From Phoronis australis (taxonomy: Eukaryota; Phoronida; Phoronidae): a DNA stretch of 64,000 nt. A model generated the notes under the pieces. That model saw only the letters and a program-made list of their open reading frames with translations, ran no database searches and had not been told where the DNA came from. How positions within the stretch are numbered: position 1 is the stretch's first letter; each line of letters opens with the position of its first letter. Below are positions 34,791 to 48,800 of this stretch, piece by piece. Location: contig NMRA01000318.1 of NCBI GenBank assembly GCA_002633005.1, positions 211,594 to 275,593 of the forward strand, given 5' to 3'. A program made the translations under genes and the position numbers.

Positions 34791-34954
34791 CTCCTCACAC
34801 TTAATACCATCAACATGGTCATCATTATAATCCACCTGATTTGGCTTTGTACTCCACAGAATGTTGAGATAACTCCGACATCTTATGCCCTGAGGTGTCC
34901 ACCACACTAAACACATTCCACCCTGTTAAGCTGGATAAAAACGAAAATTGAATT

Positions 34955-35305
34955 AGACCTTTTGCTCTCAGAAAATCGGTCTCGTAATATTCCTTACAGT
35001 GATAGGACTCTGTTTCCGTAACCAACAAGAAAGCATTAGCGACTCATGAATGTGCTTCAGGGAATATTGAGGTTGGCCAACCCTAAAATTGCGAATTTGG
35101 AAATGGCACATACAAGCATTAGCTGGGACTTGAGCAAGTAACGGAAATAGAATCAAATCGTGATAAGAAATCACGTTATGTGACCGGTCTCGTGCGATTA
35201 AAAATCCTAATTCGTTTTTTTTTCTTTTGTTTTTAGCCAGCATAACAAGGGCGTGTTATAACAATAATCTATTCCCCGGTGGCTCAACGTGCATACCGAG
35301 CTGTA
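34955..35305 (+). repeat. diverged dispersed repeat, copy B
   Basis: Partner of 30915-31215. Contains the perfect palindrome ggttggccaacc near its centre. Confidence 0.5.
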
Positions 35306-36860
35306 GTTTGAGTGAAGGTCCATTGAAGTAGATAACAGACAGCGATGTCGCGTCTTCAGACGATTTTTCAAACAAAATAGTTGGTAACTTCCGAAGTTAA
35401 TGTTTCTCATTAAAGATATCCTGTAAAAAATGCAAATTCCGAGCAATGTATACAGCTAAGGGCGGGCGTTGGAATTCAAACAAAAACAACGCCCATTCTA
35501 AACCAAAGGAGTGCCGGTGCTTACACAATAAAACAAGATAATTCGCAACATATCAGCTTTATTGAGTTTCATGTTGTAACAGTTATTTCAAATAACATTT
35601 GGCTACACAAACAAATTTAGGCATAGACGATTTATTGTTGAACCTCAATGAAAGTGATTCGTTAACAAAAGATATGTGTCTGATATCAGGTTGTGGACAG
35701 GTCAGATTTCGAATTGGACTTCCGCGTCATCGAAATTAAGGACTAGAAAATGTAAACAAGTTGGAAAGAAAATTAGCATACGTTTCGTTGTTCCTGAAAC
35801 GTCACAGGATGAGCATAGAAATCTCAACAAAATAGATACAATTCACTCCATCCAAATCGTTCAGCGAGCCCGCACGGTGACCGAGATATGGACTAAGAGT
35901 GGGCATTAGTCAACACTCGACGCGCCCTTTTCAGGTGGTGGCTGTTGTTTGCGAGCAACTTAATTAATTGCAATGGAATGCACACAGCATCCCCTTACTC
36001 ACGTAAAATTTCCATTTATTTTGTGGCGTTAGGTATTGGAACAGAGAAAAACTGGATTTCTAACAATGAAAAGTTGTCTTGAACATCTGCGAGTAAGCGG
36101 ATTGCCGGGGCGAGCAGCTGCACTCTCCTAAAGTGTGGTTGGGCTCCCTTTGCGACATCTTAGACCCGCCACTGGTTTGTTAACTTTTACTAGAAAACGA
36201 TAGGCTACTATATCACGGATACTGTCATTCTCGTTTGTTGCTAGATCGCGGGACGTGACATTTGGCGCAGTACCGCACAATGGGGCGCAAAACTTATGGG
36301 TAATTAACGTGACTCTTCAGACCTTTACAGCTGAAGACCTCTACTTGTCAAATAAATTCACCTAAACAAAGCAGGTAAAAACACACGGCGGGTGGTACTC
36401 ATATATTGATTATTGGGCGATAATTAGCCCATTGAGTCCAGAAGTACCGTGACAGCCAATTAAGAATGACAGTGAGTAGTTAATGATTTAAATGTGTCCT
36501 GGCAACATAGAAAAAATACATTCCGTATCAAATAAATCATTTCGCGTGCGTTAGAAGAGCAAAAAACCCCGCTAATTCTACCCAAAACGTTTTTTTTTTT
36601 TGATTTACGTCACCACTGTTATAAAATCGATCTCGTCACGTGCCTCACCAAGATTCAGAGAAACGAGTCCTAGGTTTGAAATCTGACAGTCCGCGCACGT
36701 GACGTTCGCTTGTCAGTTTGGGTCAGTAGCTGAGCAAGTATGGCCGTCAAGTGAATTTTAGGTGGTTTATTGCCATCGATTTTAATTGAAGCAAAGGATG
36801 CACTATGACATGACTTTGGAGGTGCAACTAAGTTAGTGAAGGAAGTCGCTATGACAATTG

Positions 36861-37170
36861 GGGTCTGTTTCAGGAAAAGTGAATAAAGACTTACGTCAGA
36901 AATTTGGTCTTACGCTCCACGTGCTATAAATTTCTGAAAATATAATTAAATCTTACTCAAGCAAAATGCAATGTTTCTGAAAATATTCGCATAACTGTTA
37001 CTTACTGAAAAAATATTTTAAAATTTTATCCATAAATTATTTCTACAGATTATTTTTAAGAGTGTGATGCACTCAGTTACTTGTCTTAACCTTTATTCAA
37101 CAACTGTGAAATGGGAGCATCAGACCAAATTTCTGTCTTAAGTCTTGTAATTTTTCAGGAAAGGGACACC
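36861..37170. mobile_element. 310-bp MITE with ~58-bp terminal inverted repeats
   Basis: The ends ggtctgtttcaggaaaagt and ggtgtccctttcctgaaaaa (complement of the right end) continue into a shared gacttangncagaaatttgg and ctcc. The interior is A+T-rich and non-coding. A truncated relative lies at 11291-11400. Confidence 0.8.
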
Positions 37171-37499
37171 AGAACATGAGGCCAGTTCCAAGAAAACTTA
37201 TTTGGCTCAGAGAAATCTTAAATTTAAGTCAATTTTCAGATAAAGCTTCAATTCGTTTCAAGTCCTTTCCAAGAAAGTGACCTGGCTTTTGACTTAAGTT
37301 TTTGACTTAAGTTATTTCTAAGTCCGACTAATTTACCAGATACAGAAGTTTCAAAGTTTGAAAGTTGAGACAAATCTTAAACCCAAGTCAAAAATAAACT
37401 TAAAAAAGTTTCTTGGAATGAGCCATGATTTAAGGTAGCTTAAAGGTTTTGCCGCAATTAAAATACAACAATCAAAATGAAATAACATATAACAGACAT

Positions 37500-37505
37500 T
37501 TTATT
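37500..37505 (-). promoter_or_regulatory. candidate poly(A) signal of the coiled-coil gene
   Basis: AATAAA on the minus strand, the first I find below the proposed stop at 39809. It would imply a 3' UTR of about 2.3 kb that includes the inverted-repeat element at 39023-39612. Non-canonical signals nearer the stop cannot be excluded. Confidence 0.3.
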
Positions 37506-39808
37506 TATCTTAAGTGTGCAAAGTGAACACATTTTCTCATGCCACAAACTGGGTAAAGAAAATTCTCTTAAGAATAGTTGCATCATTAGTTCATTCATAA
37601 ATCACAACACCCAGACGGTGAAATGAATTTTCACTGAAAGATGTGAATAAACAAAATAATTTTTCACAGATTTAAGTGGCACACTGCCCATACGGGAATC
37701 CTCCCTAATTTCAGGTAGCCAAACATGTACAACGCACTTTGAGCAAGGTTGAACAAACGAATTCACACAGCTACATGTGATCAAGTTTTATAATAATAAC
37801 CAGTTTTCAAGATAAATACTCATCAATATAATACATAAATATAAACTGAATCATGGCAAACTTAATCATAAATACAATCACAAATTTGCATAATCCAGAA
37901 TCAAAATGACTTACAGAAACAACACCATGAAAAACATGGTTGCAGAATGATACAAAAGGTCTTCAGAGGCATACTTAAAGTGGTGCACAATGTAAAATCT
38001 TGTTCACATAAACTATGTTTTAGAAACCACTATAATTGATACAATGAAAGGCGACATATTTTGAAGAATTCAAAAAAATTAATTGAGTTTTCTTCAAGCC
38101 AAATACAAGGTCAAGTCAAAACCAACAACTCCAATATGAAATAAATGGCATTGATGGTAACATATAAGCAATCAATGTACAGTTAGGATTGCGAATGCCA
38201 TATTCAATTAATTAGGTGTAGCTTTTTCCAGGCAAAGAAAAAGGTTTTGTAAAATAGCCTGTAGGTGACTTCCAGAAGGAATTTTCAGGAAATATTTGGT
38301 AACAACAGGAAACAAAAAGGCCCATATTACCATTTTAAGAGCATAACTGATAAAATCTTTCCAAGAACCAGTAATTTTTGAAAAAGAAATTTTTAGCACC
38401 AGTCCTACTTTTGAGCAAAATCTAAATACACACCTTTTCTGGGAGAGAGAAAAAATGTAGACAGATCATAACTGACACGGTAGATTTTCAAAAATACAAT
38501 TAGAAGCTATGTAATCTCATCCGTGCAATTTTAAGGCCAGCCTTGTCTCTTTTCAAGAGCAAGATAATTTTCAGGTAGCAACCTGCCAAAATTATGAGAT
38601 ATACCTTGAATTAGAGTGTCAAAGTTCATTCGGAAGATTTTTCTTGTTGTCATGGTGACTCATATGTCAAGGTCTAAGAAATAAGTTTTGAACACGTTCC
38701 TGGGACCATAACATACTCCAAGTGTATAAAACACATTCTTTTGTCAGCTTAACTTAACAAGTGTTCAGCTACAGCAACAGGGCTGGGTTGTAAAAAATGC
38801 CTGCTTTTTATCATTACATAAACTAAATAGCAAATTCCTGCACCAGTTCAGTGAAATGCTCCACAGAAGAAACCGTGAAAAGAAACACAATCATTTAAAC
38901 TTGCTATCCCACACATAACGTCTACGCATTAGTGTAAAGATGGTTGACTTTGATTCAAAGTGCACAATTTTAGCAACTTCAAAACATACAGGCAAAGCAA
39001 TTGGAAGGATTTCAGTTGACTGTTAAAGGGACACTATATGCAAGAAAAACAATATTCTGAGATCAGCCACAGTACAGAATCGAACCTGGAAAGCCTGCAG
39101 TTGCAGCCTAATGCTCGGCTGTAGTAGCTAAATCTTAGTCGAAAGATAGAAGAATATTGAAAGTGTATTTATAGACTATAGTACATGGACCGCCAACTCC
39201 GTATACTTTCAATGGACGAAACCTGTGCTCTTACAGACGCAATGACGTCATATTCACTAGCGACACCTGGCCAAATTATATGGTGTTATTTCCAGCAAAT
39301 ACGTCGTCTGCTAATCATGGTCGGCTGTTGAGTTGTCACAATACGCTAACTGGAATCTGGGACAGATAATTTAAGAGAGTGGCGCCTCCTCTAGGACATT
39401 ACCCAACAAAATGTCGGAGTTGCGAGTCTGTTGTCTATAATCTATGGTGTATTTAAATGGTGAAGTCACCAGCCAAAATTTTGGCGAATGTCTGATTACG
39501 TCGAAAATTGGTGAAATCACAAAACACAACAAAATATGTCGTTTATCACATCCACTAATAATCCCCAAAAATGCATTTTTTGGCTGTAAGACTGATAATG
39601 TCTCTTCAACTGGCCAAAACTAGCACACACCTTCCTTTTAAGTGAGCTTTGAATGTATGTAATTGAAATTCTAATATTGCCTTGTTAAAACTCAAAATTT
39701 CTTAGAACGGACACATGTACAAACTTTCAGAGTTATTTGTTGATTTCTTTACTGTGAACTTTTTGACGCGGCTTCCTTCATACGACATTACTGCGATACA
39801 CTCTAACA
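37506..39808 (-). other. probable 3' UTR / downstream flank of the coiled-coil gene
   Basis: A+T-rich stretch with no open frame of interest. It contains a TIR element with an internal tRNA-like unit (39023-39612). Its assignment as UTR depends on the poly(A) signal at 37500. Confidence 0.35.
39023..39612. mobile_element. TIR element with internal tRNA-like promoter unit, copy 1
   Basis: The left end gttaaagggacactat and right end ataatgtctcttcaac are inverted relatives. Within it, on the minus strand, lie a B-box aggttcgattc and an A-box-like agccgagcattaggc. The other copy is at 48270-48637. Confidence 0.55.
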
Positions 39809-39853
39809 CTATGCCTCATTACTCAAACCTTTTGGGTTGCTTCTGTTAGTGAT
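39809..39853 (-). CDS. Coiled-coil gene, probable last coding exon
   Basis: An excellent acceptor (CCGTTTTCATTTCAG) is followed by 14 codons, ITNRSNPKGLSNEA, and TAG (39809-39811). Phase 0 agrees with exon 13. The peptide is short and not helical, so the call rests on the splice site and frame alone. The alternative is a stop by read-through past the exon 13 donor. Confidence 0.6.
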   Translation of the reverse strand: MTNRSNPKGLSNEA

Positions 39854-42800
39854 CTGAAATGAAAACGGTAGAACAATGAAATTAGGTGTAGCGTTGTTGT
39901 GCAAACGGTGATTCAATGATGTCATATTGATGATGATTTTATAAATTCCGTTTCTGCATTCATGATTTATTATCAAGCCTGCTGATTAAAAAACGACAAT
40001 ATTCACGCAAAAGAGAATAAACATTAGAAAAAGGACCCAATCAATTGTTTCACATCGCTGTGTCTAAGACTTCATTTTTGTGGCCATTAATTCAAGACCA
40101 ACTTAAAATGGTTATAACCCCGCATGCTGTAGAAGAAACTCACATATGTTTAGACCACCTACCCCACCACTCAACTTGTTCCCTACTTAATTGAGAAGTG
40201 ATTCTTTGTCTTGCAAAAAATGATATTTACTTATTTCTCAAAACCATGCTTGGCAACTAAAGAGGCGAGACATGACAAATCAATTTGTAGAGCCTGGTCC
40301 CAAGCAGAAAGGAATGATCATTTCTTTCCAAGTCCAGATACTACATCAATTTTAACAAACATCAATTTTAACAAACATCAATTTTAACAAACATCAATTT
40401 TAACAAAGGAACAAATTACGACCAATTTTAAAAGTGCAAGTGGCCTAAATCACAAGTTGTTTTTCATGACGGAAGGCGGGTTTATAGACCCTTTAAACAC
40501 AGACCATACAGACTAAACAGATTGAATGAATCCTTACTTTGATGAGCCTGATATGTTCACGTTCATGTTCGCCTAAGTGATACTTGTCCTCACGTAGTAG
40601 CTCTCTGTGTTTTTGCAAGGCAACGTAACTCTCCTCCCGCTGAGCGTGCACCTGTAATGCAGCAATGATTCAATTAAAAGTGTAACTGCAAAATAATGAG
40701 TGATATTAGCTCACTACGGTTCATAGAATGTAGAATGTGTTTGCCCGATTACACTAAATCACTAAAACAGAAACATTCAATAAATAGCAGCACCGAATAG
40801 ATTTTTGTTTTTAACACACCTTTATTCAAAGTGAACATAGGTGTCCACTTTGAGAAAATTATATATATTTTTTTATATTACTATAAAAGCACCATAGTTT
40901 AGGATGGTCAGCTGACCTTTAAACACTGGAGCTTGAGGAATTTACAAATCTTATTGAAAATTTATTCATTCTTATGAAAGCATTTTCTACTAGACATCAT
41001 TAATTTACATTTCTTATCAATCATTCTCAGTTGTGTTCACATGCCTTAAACTTTCTGTAAAATCAATTTTCATAGTCTGAATGAAGAATGGAGGAATTTT
41101 GCAATAAAATACGTCCATAAAATTAAAAATCTTCGTGTATAAGTTTGCCCAATGCAAATTTCAAGTACACAGTGCAATATTTGTGAATATTTCGAGTCTC
41201 ATTAAGTTGTCAGAAACTTGAGTCAAGGTCAACTCAAACTTTCCTGTTGCAGTTATAACAGTTTGGGCAATTAAACGCACCAACCATAAAATTCCCACTG
41301 GAAAAAAATTCCCTGTTCTAAACACATAAAGATATTCAACACACCTTAAGGAAAACAGTAGCCATAATTTACAATGTTGTCAAATTAGAAAAGCCTGGTA
41401 TATGTTCAAAACTTGTTCTTTCAACCAATGACCAACAGTTACTATACAATACTATAAAACCTATTAGGGAACAACAGAGGGCAAGTAGTCTAATCTGTGA
41501 GCAAATGTTTGTCTTTATGCGTTGATGTAGCGTAGGGTTATCACAGCACTGATATGGGCAATTGAGAGGCAAGAAAAAACAGTCTGACAGCCCCAATATA
41601 TTTTACTCAGTCGACTATTTTGTTGACACAGGTGTGAACAGCAGTTAACCGAGTGGACAGTAAAATTGACCGTGAGTGAATGGTCTCTGGAACTCTTTGA
41701 AAATTCTAGGAGTGTGCATTAAACTGACGAGACAGGTCCCCTAGTATCACTGAAGTCAGTTTTCAAGCACAGATGACTGAGCACTAATACGCTGCAGGGC
41801 TATCCAAACATTAATAACTTACCAAACGGTAATATTTCATATTCACAATCAAGATAAACTTAACAACAACTCATCAATAAAAGGACGAGCAATAAACAGA
41901 AGGGACAATTTAAGTCAAGTTCTCCCACAAAGCAATAGTTTAAAATCTTGACAAGGCCCAATGAGAATTATAACAATTATTTTTCATCTTCACAATGGGT
42001 GGTCTGCAACACAAAAAATTCACTGCAACAGCAGTACCATTGACTTTCTCTGGTCATGCAACAATAACTGGTGGGTTTTATGACATTAATAGTGTCATTT
42101 CTTAAATTACCAAGACAGATTCATCTGCTAAGTGATTAAGTAGCATCAAATAAAATGATGACTGGGGGTTACAGTTATAGTATTTCAACACAAGGGCAAC
42201 AATGGCAAACTGACAAAGAGGACAACACAAATTGTCAAGAACAGACACACTCTCATGTTTTGTAGATTTTTCAATTAAATGTGTTCGCAGTGCATTGTGA
42301 AAAGGTGTCAAAAGTGGAATGAAAGCAAACACCAAATACAGCCAGTTGTCATATCTGATAAATTCAAGACAACCCATAGTGTCAAGTGTTTTGTCAGGTA
42401 GATCATGTTTTATGATCACCTGAGATGAGACAAGTTTATAGACCCTTTCATATCAACTTAACTACAATACTACACGACAAGTCGATGTTAACTGCAAAGA
42501 CAGTTGAACCTTTCACAGAGTCCCCAATTTATCAAACCTTAATGCCTGTGTCATCAAAGTCCATGCAAGATGGCCCCGGAAACAGAATCATAGACGCGCT
42601 GTTTTTTTGAAAAATTTAAATTATTGTATACATGGTCAGGTAAGAAAAGAAGGGCTCATACTTCTGGTAGTAGAGCATGAACAAATAACACCACAGAATG
42701 TGCTGTCATTGACAGTGACGCATGCTGGTAACTAAAATGACACTATTTAGAGGCAACCTGAGGAACTGCTTGGATTTTTCATGACTATCAATTAAGTCAC

Positions 42801-45800
42801 AAAGACAACGGAACAATTACAGAAATTCAAAGGTGGATTAGGACAGCTGTTTTTTCATTTTATTTTTTCATATTTCATATTACAAGTCTCTTTATTCTAG
42901 TTCTCAGCTGATTGGCGGGAAGAATGAATACGAGAACGAAAACAGACTTTGGGATTAATAGCCACCTATTAACTATCAAAATACTATGATGAGTGCTGAT
43001 TATTTAACCTTATCAACAAGGGTGACTCACTGAAAATAAAAAACACGTAGGAGGGAAGGACCTTCATAATTCCCCAACTGACATTCAGCGAAACATGCCC
43101 TAGTTGGCCAATTAAAACTCCTAGATGAGTCTTCACAGCTTCACAACCTAATACCTATAGCGGATCTCCTGCAGTGTCCCCTGTGGGCCGAACACAATCC
43201 ATCTGTCATTTGCTGGCAAACTCACACAGGTGAGCGAGAGTCATGACCCTCAGAAAGGTACCAAAGTGATAGATGCCTGAGGGACCCACCGTGGGGTAAA
43301 AAAATGTCTGCTCTAATTTGATTTGTTCCGAAAAGAAACATACAAGTGTCAAGCGAATGTTGATGCAGAGAGCACTTGTAAACAGTGCCTTGAGGCTGAT
43401 TACTCGTGCAAAATAGGATGGAAGCTTAGATGCAAGGTGTACAAACACTCTATCAAATGTAATGAGACTTATTTGTACTGCATATCTTATAATAAACACC
43501 CTTTTGAAACAGTAATGGCGACCAGTGAGAGAATTAGCATTGCCCCAGGTAGTTTTCTTTATCAATCTGTGGGTCTATTGTCTCTGGTACCACTTTTCCT
43601 GGTTGCCTAGATATTGCGCTTACCTGGATTTCAAATGATGAGCTTGTTTGGTACTTTAATTGTTTAATTATAGTAGGAAATACCACAAAGTTATTGCTTG
43701 CAAAATAACAGTGTTTCAACCCCAATCTTATGAGGCATGCATCAAATCAGATCGTATTTTTCACCAGCATAAGAAATGTCTAACCTGGATCTCAAAAGCA
43801 TGACTGCAACAAAAATGAATTTAACATGTTTTTGCTTGGCTGATTAATTGAAATTATGACAGCTGTCAAAGTTATCCCAACTTGTATGTTTCCTCGACAA
43901 GTATTTTCTCTCTAGGTTCTGCTATGAGTCTATATGTTGGAATGTCACCACTGAATTTCATATAAAAATAATTGTCAGAATTGCTCTTTTCCGTTTTCAT
44001 GATCTTCTACTGTTGTTGAGAATGCTCAAAATTTTTTTTAAAACAATGTCTGACAGTAGCTACAATACAAAACTTGAGAAGGTCTAAAGAATTTACTCAT
44101 TTCAAATTATCTTTTAGAAAAAATTAACAAAATACACACAATCTGACATATTGTGCTTCTAAAATGGTGAAATTTTTACCGTAGTTAAAAACTGTTGACG
44201 CAAGTGTACGGCCACCTGAGAATAATTCCATTAAATGATTTCAAGTGGCCAGGGAAGGTAAATTTGGCAGGCAAACAAGGGAGAATACACCTGCACTGCT
44301 GTCATTAGGAAACAGTGAGATGAACAAACAACACTGAAATCTGAACTTAACTTCTCAATAACCACACCTGTAGTAATAGTAGAAGTTGAAGCAGAAGATA
44401 GCTCCCAACTCTGACACTTTTATAGAGTTTTCCTAGAACATGTATATATACCGACTGACTCTAGATAGAGTGACAGATACTCAATGGGTGCTACTCTGAC
44501 AGTCAATTAACAGTTTCCGTTCGGCATTAAGGGATTATAAAGTAATCACGCTTGTTTTCCTACTTTGACGCAAGCAAAATAATTCTTTTCACTACGCATA
44601 TTGCTACCACAAACATTAATAAATAATTCCATTCTAACCAGAAAGTTCTGAGGATTAATGTCAGCGGAAATGATGATACATAAGACAGCAGTGTCTGCTT
44701 CATCTTTGAGCCCCCACAAAATGACTTGGAGCATTAGAGACAAACTTCGTACTAATTGTCTTTTAGACTGGTCAAGAATGTGAAAGAACTAGCCCATTTT
44801 TCAACCGTTCCAAGTCAAGAACAGTACATCACAAACAAGATGAGAATATAATTACCCAAATTTACAGACTGGAGCCAAAATATAAGCTTTTACAACAACA
44901 TAAGACATAAGCTACAGACCCATGAAGAGCAGATAGCAGTCGACTGTTTTGAAAGTTTAATTTCAAATACCTTAAGCAAAACTAATAATGTTGACTACGG
45001 CCAAGATAAGGGTACTCAATCAACTCTACAACTGGGACCTAAAATAAGCATATCTACTCTAGTACAATGCCATTGTACAGTAATCATATGGCTGTCTGCA
45101 TAGGGTGGAAAATTCAAAATGACATCCCATTAAACGTAACCTGCAATTACTATAACGATATGATGTAAACAAGCTGTGTTGATCAGAATCGAAAAGAGGA
45201 AACAACATGGGGAGACAAAGTGAGGACTGTCGGTGAGCTGTAGTACACAACAGGAAATGGTGAAAAAAATAGGTGTTTCTCGGAATATACCTGCTATGAT
45301 AAAACTTTAAAAAGGAGTGATCATTTGTCTAATCACACCTTGGCTATTATAAATACGGGAAGCATGCGAAAACAGACATACAAAGATGGGTCAGGTATTT
45401 CAAAAGATCCACCCATGTTCTCGATAATTGAATTACATTTCATAATCCACAAATCTGCGTAAAGTTCTTCCTCAAAGTACTACATTTATGTTGAAAAAAT
45501 CAACATAATGAAATTTTGCTGAAACTGATTCATCAACCTTAGACTATATATGGCATTTCACTCTACAACAGCATTTTTCTGTTATTCTGTTTAAGGTACA
45601 GAGCTATGGTCTCCTGCAGGTTGTTGAGTACTTTACATTCTAAATTGGCAAAGCTAGACAACGGTAACCACAAACAAGAAAATTTAATGGCAGTTACAAG
45701 CAGAAACTAAAATGGTTATATTAATGTATCTAACTTTCAGAGGCCAGAGAGCTACCCACATCCATTGGGTCAACTCAAATATGCTGTTTTTCTTTTAAGT

Positions 45801-48800
45801 GGAAAGATAGTCTTACAAGTCAATGCTTTCTACTATACATAGAATCAAAATTTCAAGACTGACAAAAGCCTATGTAAGGAAAAAATTCTAGAAAAAATAA
45901 AAGACAAAAGTAAACAAATTTTGAAAACAAAAATGTTTTGAGCAGTCGAATTTCCTGGAGAAAAAATTGATTCCATAAACACACGTACATAGTTTATTAA
46001 TCCTACGATAAGGTGACCTTGCTCTGACCTTGCTTGGTTACCAAACAACAGAGTAATTCTCAGAAGAATTGAAAAATATAAATAGAAACCTTTCAAAATA
46101 GTAAAACTCTACAGACAAAAACTTGCACTAGGGTCAAAACTATGACAGAGAAAAATTCCAATACAATAAAATTGTTTTAAAAAGCACCTAGAAAAGACTG
46201 GTTATAACAAAAACACCTTCGTAAGACATAACTCTTTCCACTCTCAACTTGTACACACAGCTTACCTTGGTGAGCTCAGCACGCTGTCGCACAACAAAAA
46301 CACCTTCATGAGACATACTCTTTCCACTCTCAACTTGTACACAATGCTTACCTTGGCGAGCTCAGCACGCTGTCGCACAAGTTTCTGTTGTAACATCTCT
46401 TCCTGCATCTGTGCCTCCACCATTTCTTCCTTCAGTCGTATGGCGTTCTTTCGCTTTGTCTCGTGTAGCTTATTCTGCAGTCGCCGCACTTGCTGCTCCT
46501 GCTTTTGACGAGCATACTCGGTCTCGCGAACTGTGTTGTAAAGCGAGTGTTCGATGTCTTCATTCTTGCTAACAGTTTTCTGAATCAGACGAAAGTGGAA
46601 TGTATTGACATGCTGCCATGTTAAATGAGTAGCCGTTTTCTCAATGTATGATGCATTTAAATTGAAATTGGCTCAGGTGTAATTCAAATTAAAATGTGAA
46701 TAAAATTTCTGGCAGTCTCGGCAAAAAAATTCTAGCTGTAATGTGAAATGGGCATCAGTTAGGTGGTATATTAAAAGTATATGAACTTTCACCTCACCAA
46801 GTTTTCTAAATTCCTCATGGCAGTTTTATGCAGTAATTTTCAGTGAATCTCAGATCTTTTGCCAGAGACTCCTTTAGATGTATTTATATCAAATCGATCA
46901 GAATCTTTTCCATGAGCATTCACTGACCCCCTCCACGCATATTCTCTGTCAGACGGCAGTACCAAGATATGATGGCTGACCAGTATACACCAGTAGCCTC
47001 GAGGATGACCTCAAACTTCACAGATGGCACCAGTGATGCAACAGTCATACTTGAAAATTGACTGCATTTGGGTGGCTATATGAGACCTTCACAAACACCC
47101 GGTGTTTAAAACAACTTTCTGTTCTTAATCTATACTGAGACAGAAAAAAGGAGACACTGCTCGTTCATTAGCATCACCTACTCTGTTTTTATACAAGGAA
47201 CAGTTGTCACAGTGCGAGCTGTCACAGTGCGACTTGCTCCACTTAAGCTGCATTTACACGACATTAGATCGCAAACTGGATCAACACGAGTCATTTGCAC
47301 AAGGACTGTCTGCGCATGCTCGCGTAAACAATAGCTAACATCCAAACCATGCAGAACGCCAGTGGGTCACCCGTATATACGCTACTGCGCAAGTGCATTG
47401 AAAGATGATCCTGTTCTGCCCTGCTCCAGTAGTGTGGTAGTTATGTAGTTGACACTGGAGCAACTGATCAAGTGCAACTCGCTCTACCTCTCAAACCGGT
47501 GTCAAATATGACCGCCGTGGTGTCAACTTGCTCTGTGTCAGCCATGTTCACACATGCACTTGCTCCCGATCAGCTGTTCCGTGCTAGTTGCTCCGTAACT
47601 GAATGCGGCTCCGTCTTCCAGTGCAGCCACAAACAGCAAACTTGTACTCAATAACACCAAACTTGTACTCAATAACACCAAACTTGTACTCAATAACACC
47701 AAACTTGTACTCAATGACACCAAACTTGTACTAAATAACACCAAACTTGTACTCAATAACACCAAACTCACTTGATAATGCTTCAGATGGTCCTCATGTT
47801 CACGTACACGTTGTTCACTGTACCTCTTCTGAGACTTCTCATACATGTGACTCTCGTGTTCCTCACTGCGCTCCTTTTTATCCCTCACTTGTTGGGAGAG
47901 CAGTGTCTTTTTCCTAACGTCATGTGCCTATTCAACAGTAATGAAGAAAACAAATATAGTCTATTCGTTCTGTGTCTGTGTTTTTTCAGTGCATGTGATT
48001 AGTCGCATGGGACATTGTATCGACTTTGAACCCTGACAATCGACAAGTGCATGATATGTACTCTAGAAATCACATATGACTTCTGAATTGATCGAAAATT
48101 GGAGAAAAGTCTGACAAGCTCCACTTGAATGAAAAAGTCGTGACATTTTAGCTTCGAATTTGAGTTGGGACACCTAATTTCCCCTTCCAATTAGTTGTGT
48201 ATGACAGTCGACCACAGCGTACAGACAAGGCTTGAGGGCTTAGAAAAACAAGTTTTGCATACAGCTTTTCATTAAAGTCGATAAGATAATAGAATTCAAA
48301 GGCACATTCTTGACAAGAAAAGTTTTACAGAAATTAGCAGCAACACCGAATCGAACCCACAAGCTCCCCAAAGCAGCTGAATGCTCTGCCACTTTGCCAA
48401 ATCACATGCGTTAAATAACAGAATATTTCAGAATTTTAAAATTAGTAAAGACACCGGAATTGACTTCAGCAAATGTTTGGCAGACAAAAAAATGAACTTT
48501 TGTATTAAAATCTTAAAAACCCAATGGATATTCTTGTTTTGTAGCTCTGGTCACTTCGAGATGTTTATCTCATCCAACAACAACCCCAAAAAAGTGTTTT
48601 GGACATAAAAATGATAATGTCTCCTTAAAGAGTTAAACTATACAAATTTGAGAATTTTTGACACAATTTCATTGATGTTTTGAAATATTAGTGCTGAAAA
48701 TTGCCTAAAATAATCCTGGTATTTTTTCACCTAAAATTTTAACAGAAAAAATCTTGCATTGGGGCACAAATTCTTTGCTGGGAGTACTACCAAATTTTGC

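Larger units (their letters stand above)
25673..37499. other. intergenic region between the two genes
   Basis: This is the upstream side of the BMP3/GDF10-type gene, so its 5' UTR and promoter should lie here; no TATA box is recognisable near 25673-26100 on the minus strand. It holds a MITE (26846-27082), A+T-rich degenerate att/atc sequence (30470-30760), opposed (CAT)n/(ATG)n arrays (34361-34790), a diverged repeat pair (30915-31215; 34955-35305) and a MITE (36861-37170). A cAMP-response-element-like tgacgtca occurs at about 27785. Confidence 0.7.

Noticed and set aside
43323-43610. Cysteine-rich 95-codon plus-strand frame with hydrophobic C-terminus
   Set aside because: Starts with TTG, lies inside a coiled-coil gene intron on the opposite strand, and no family is recognised.
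47641-47766. CRISPR-like repeat array
   Set aside because: Units are directly contiguous 21-mers without spacers, in a eukaryotic intron.
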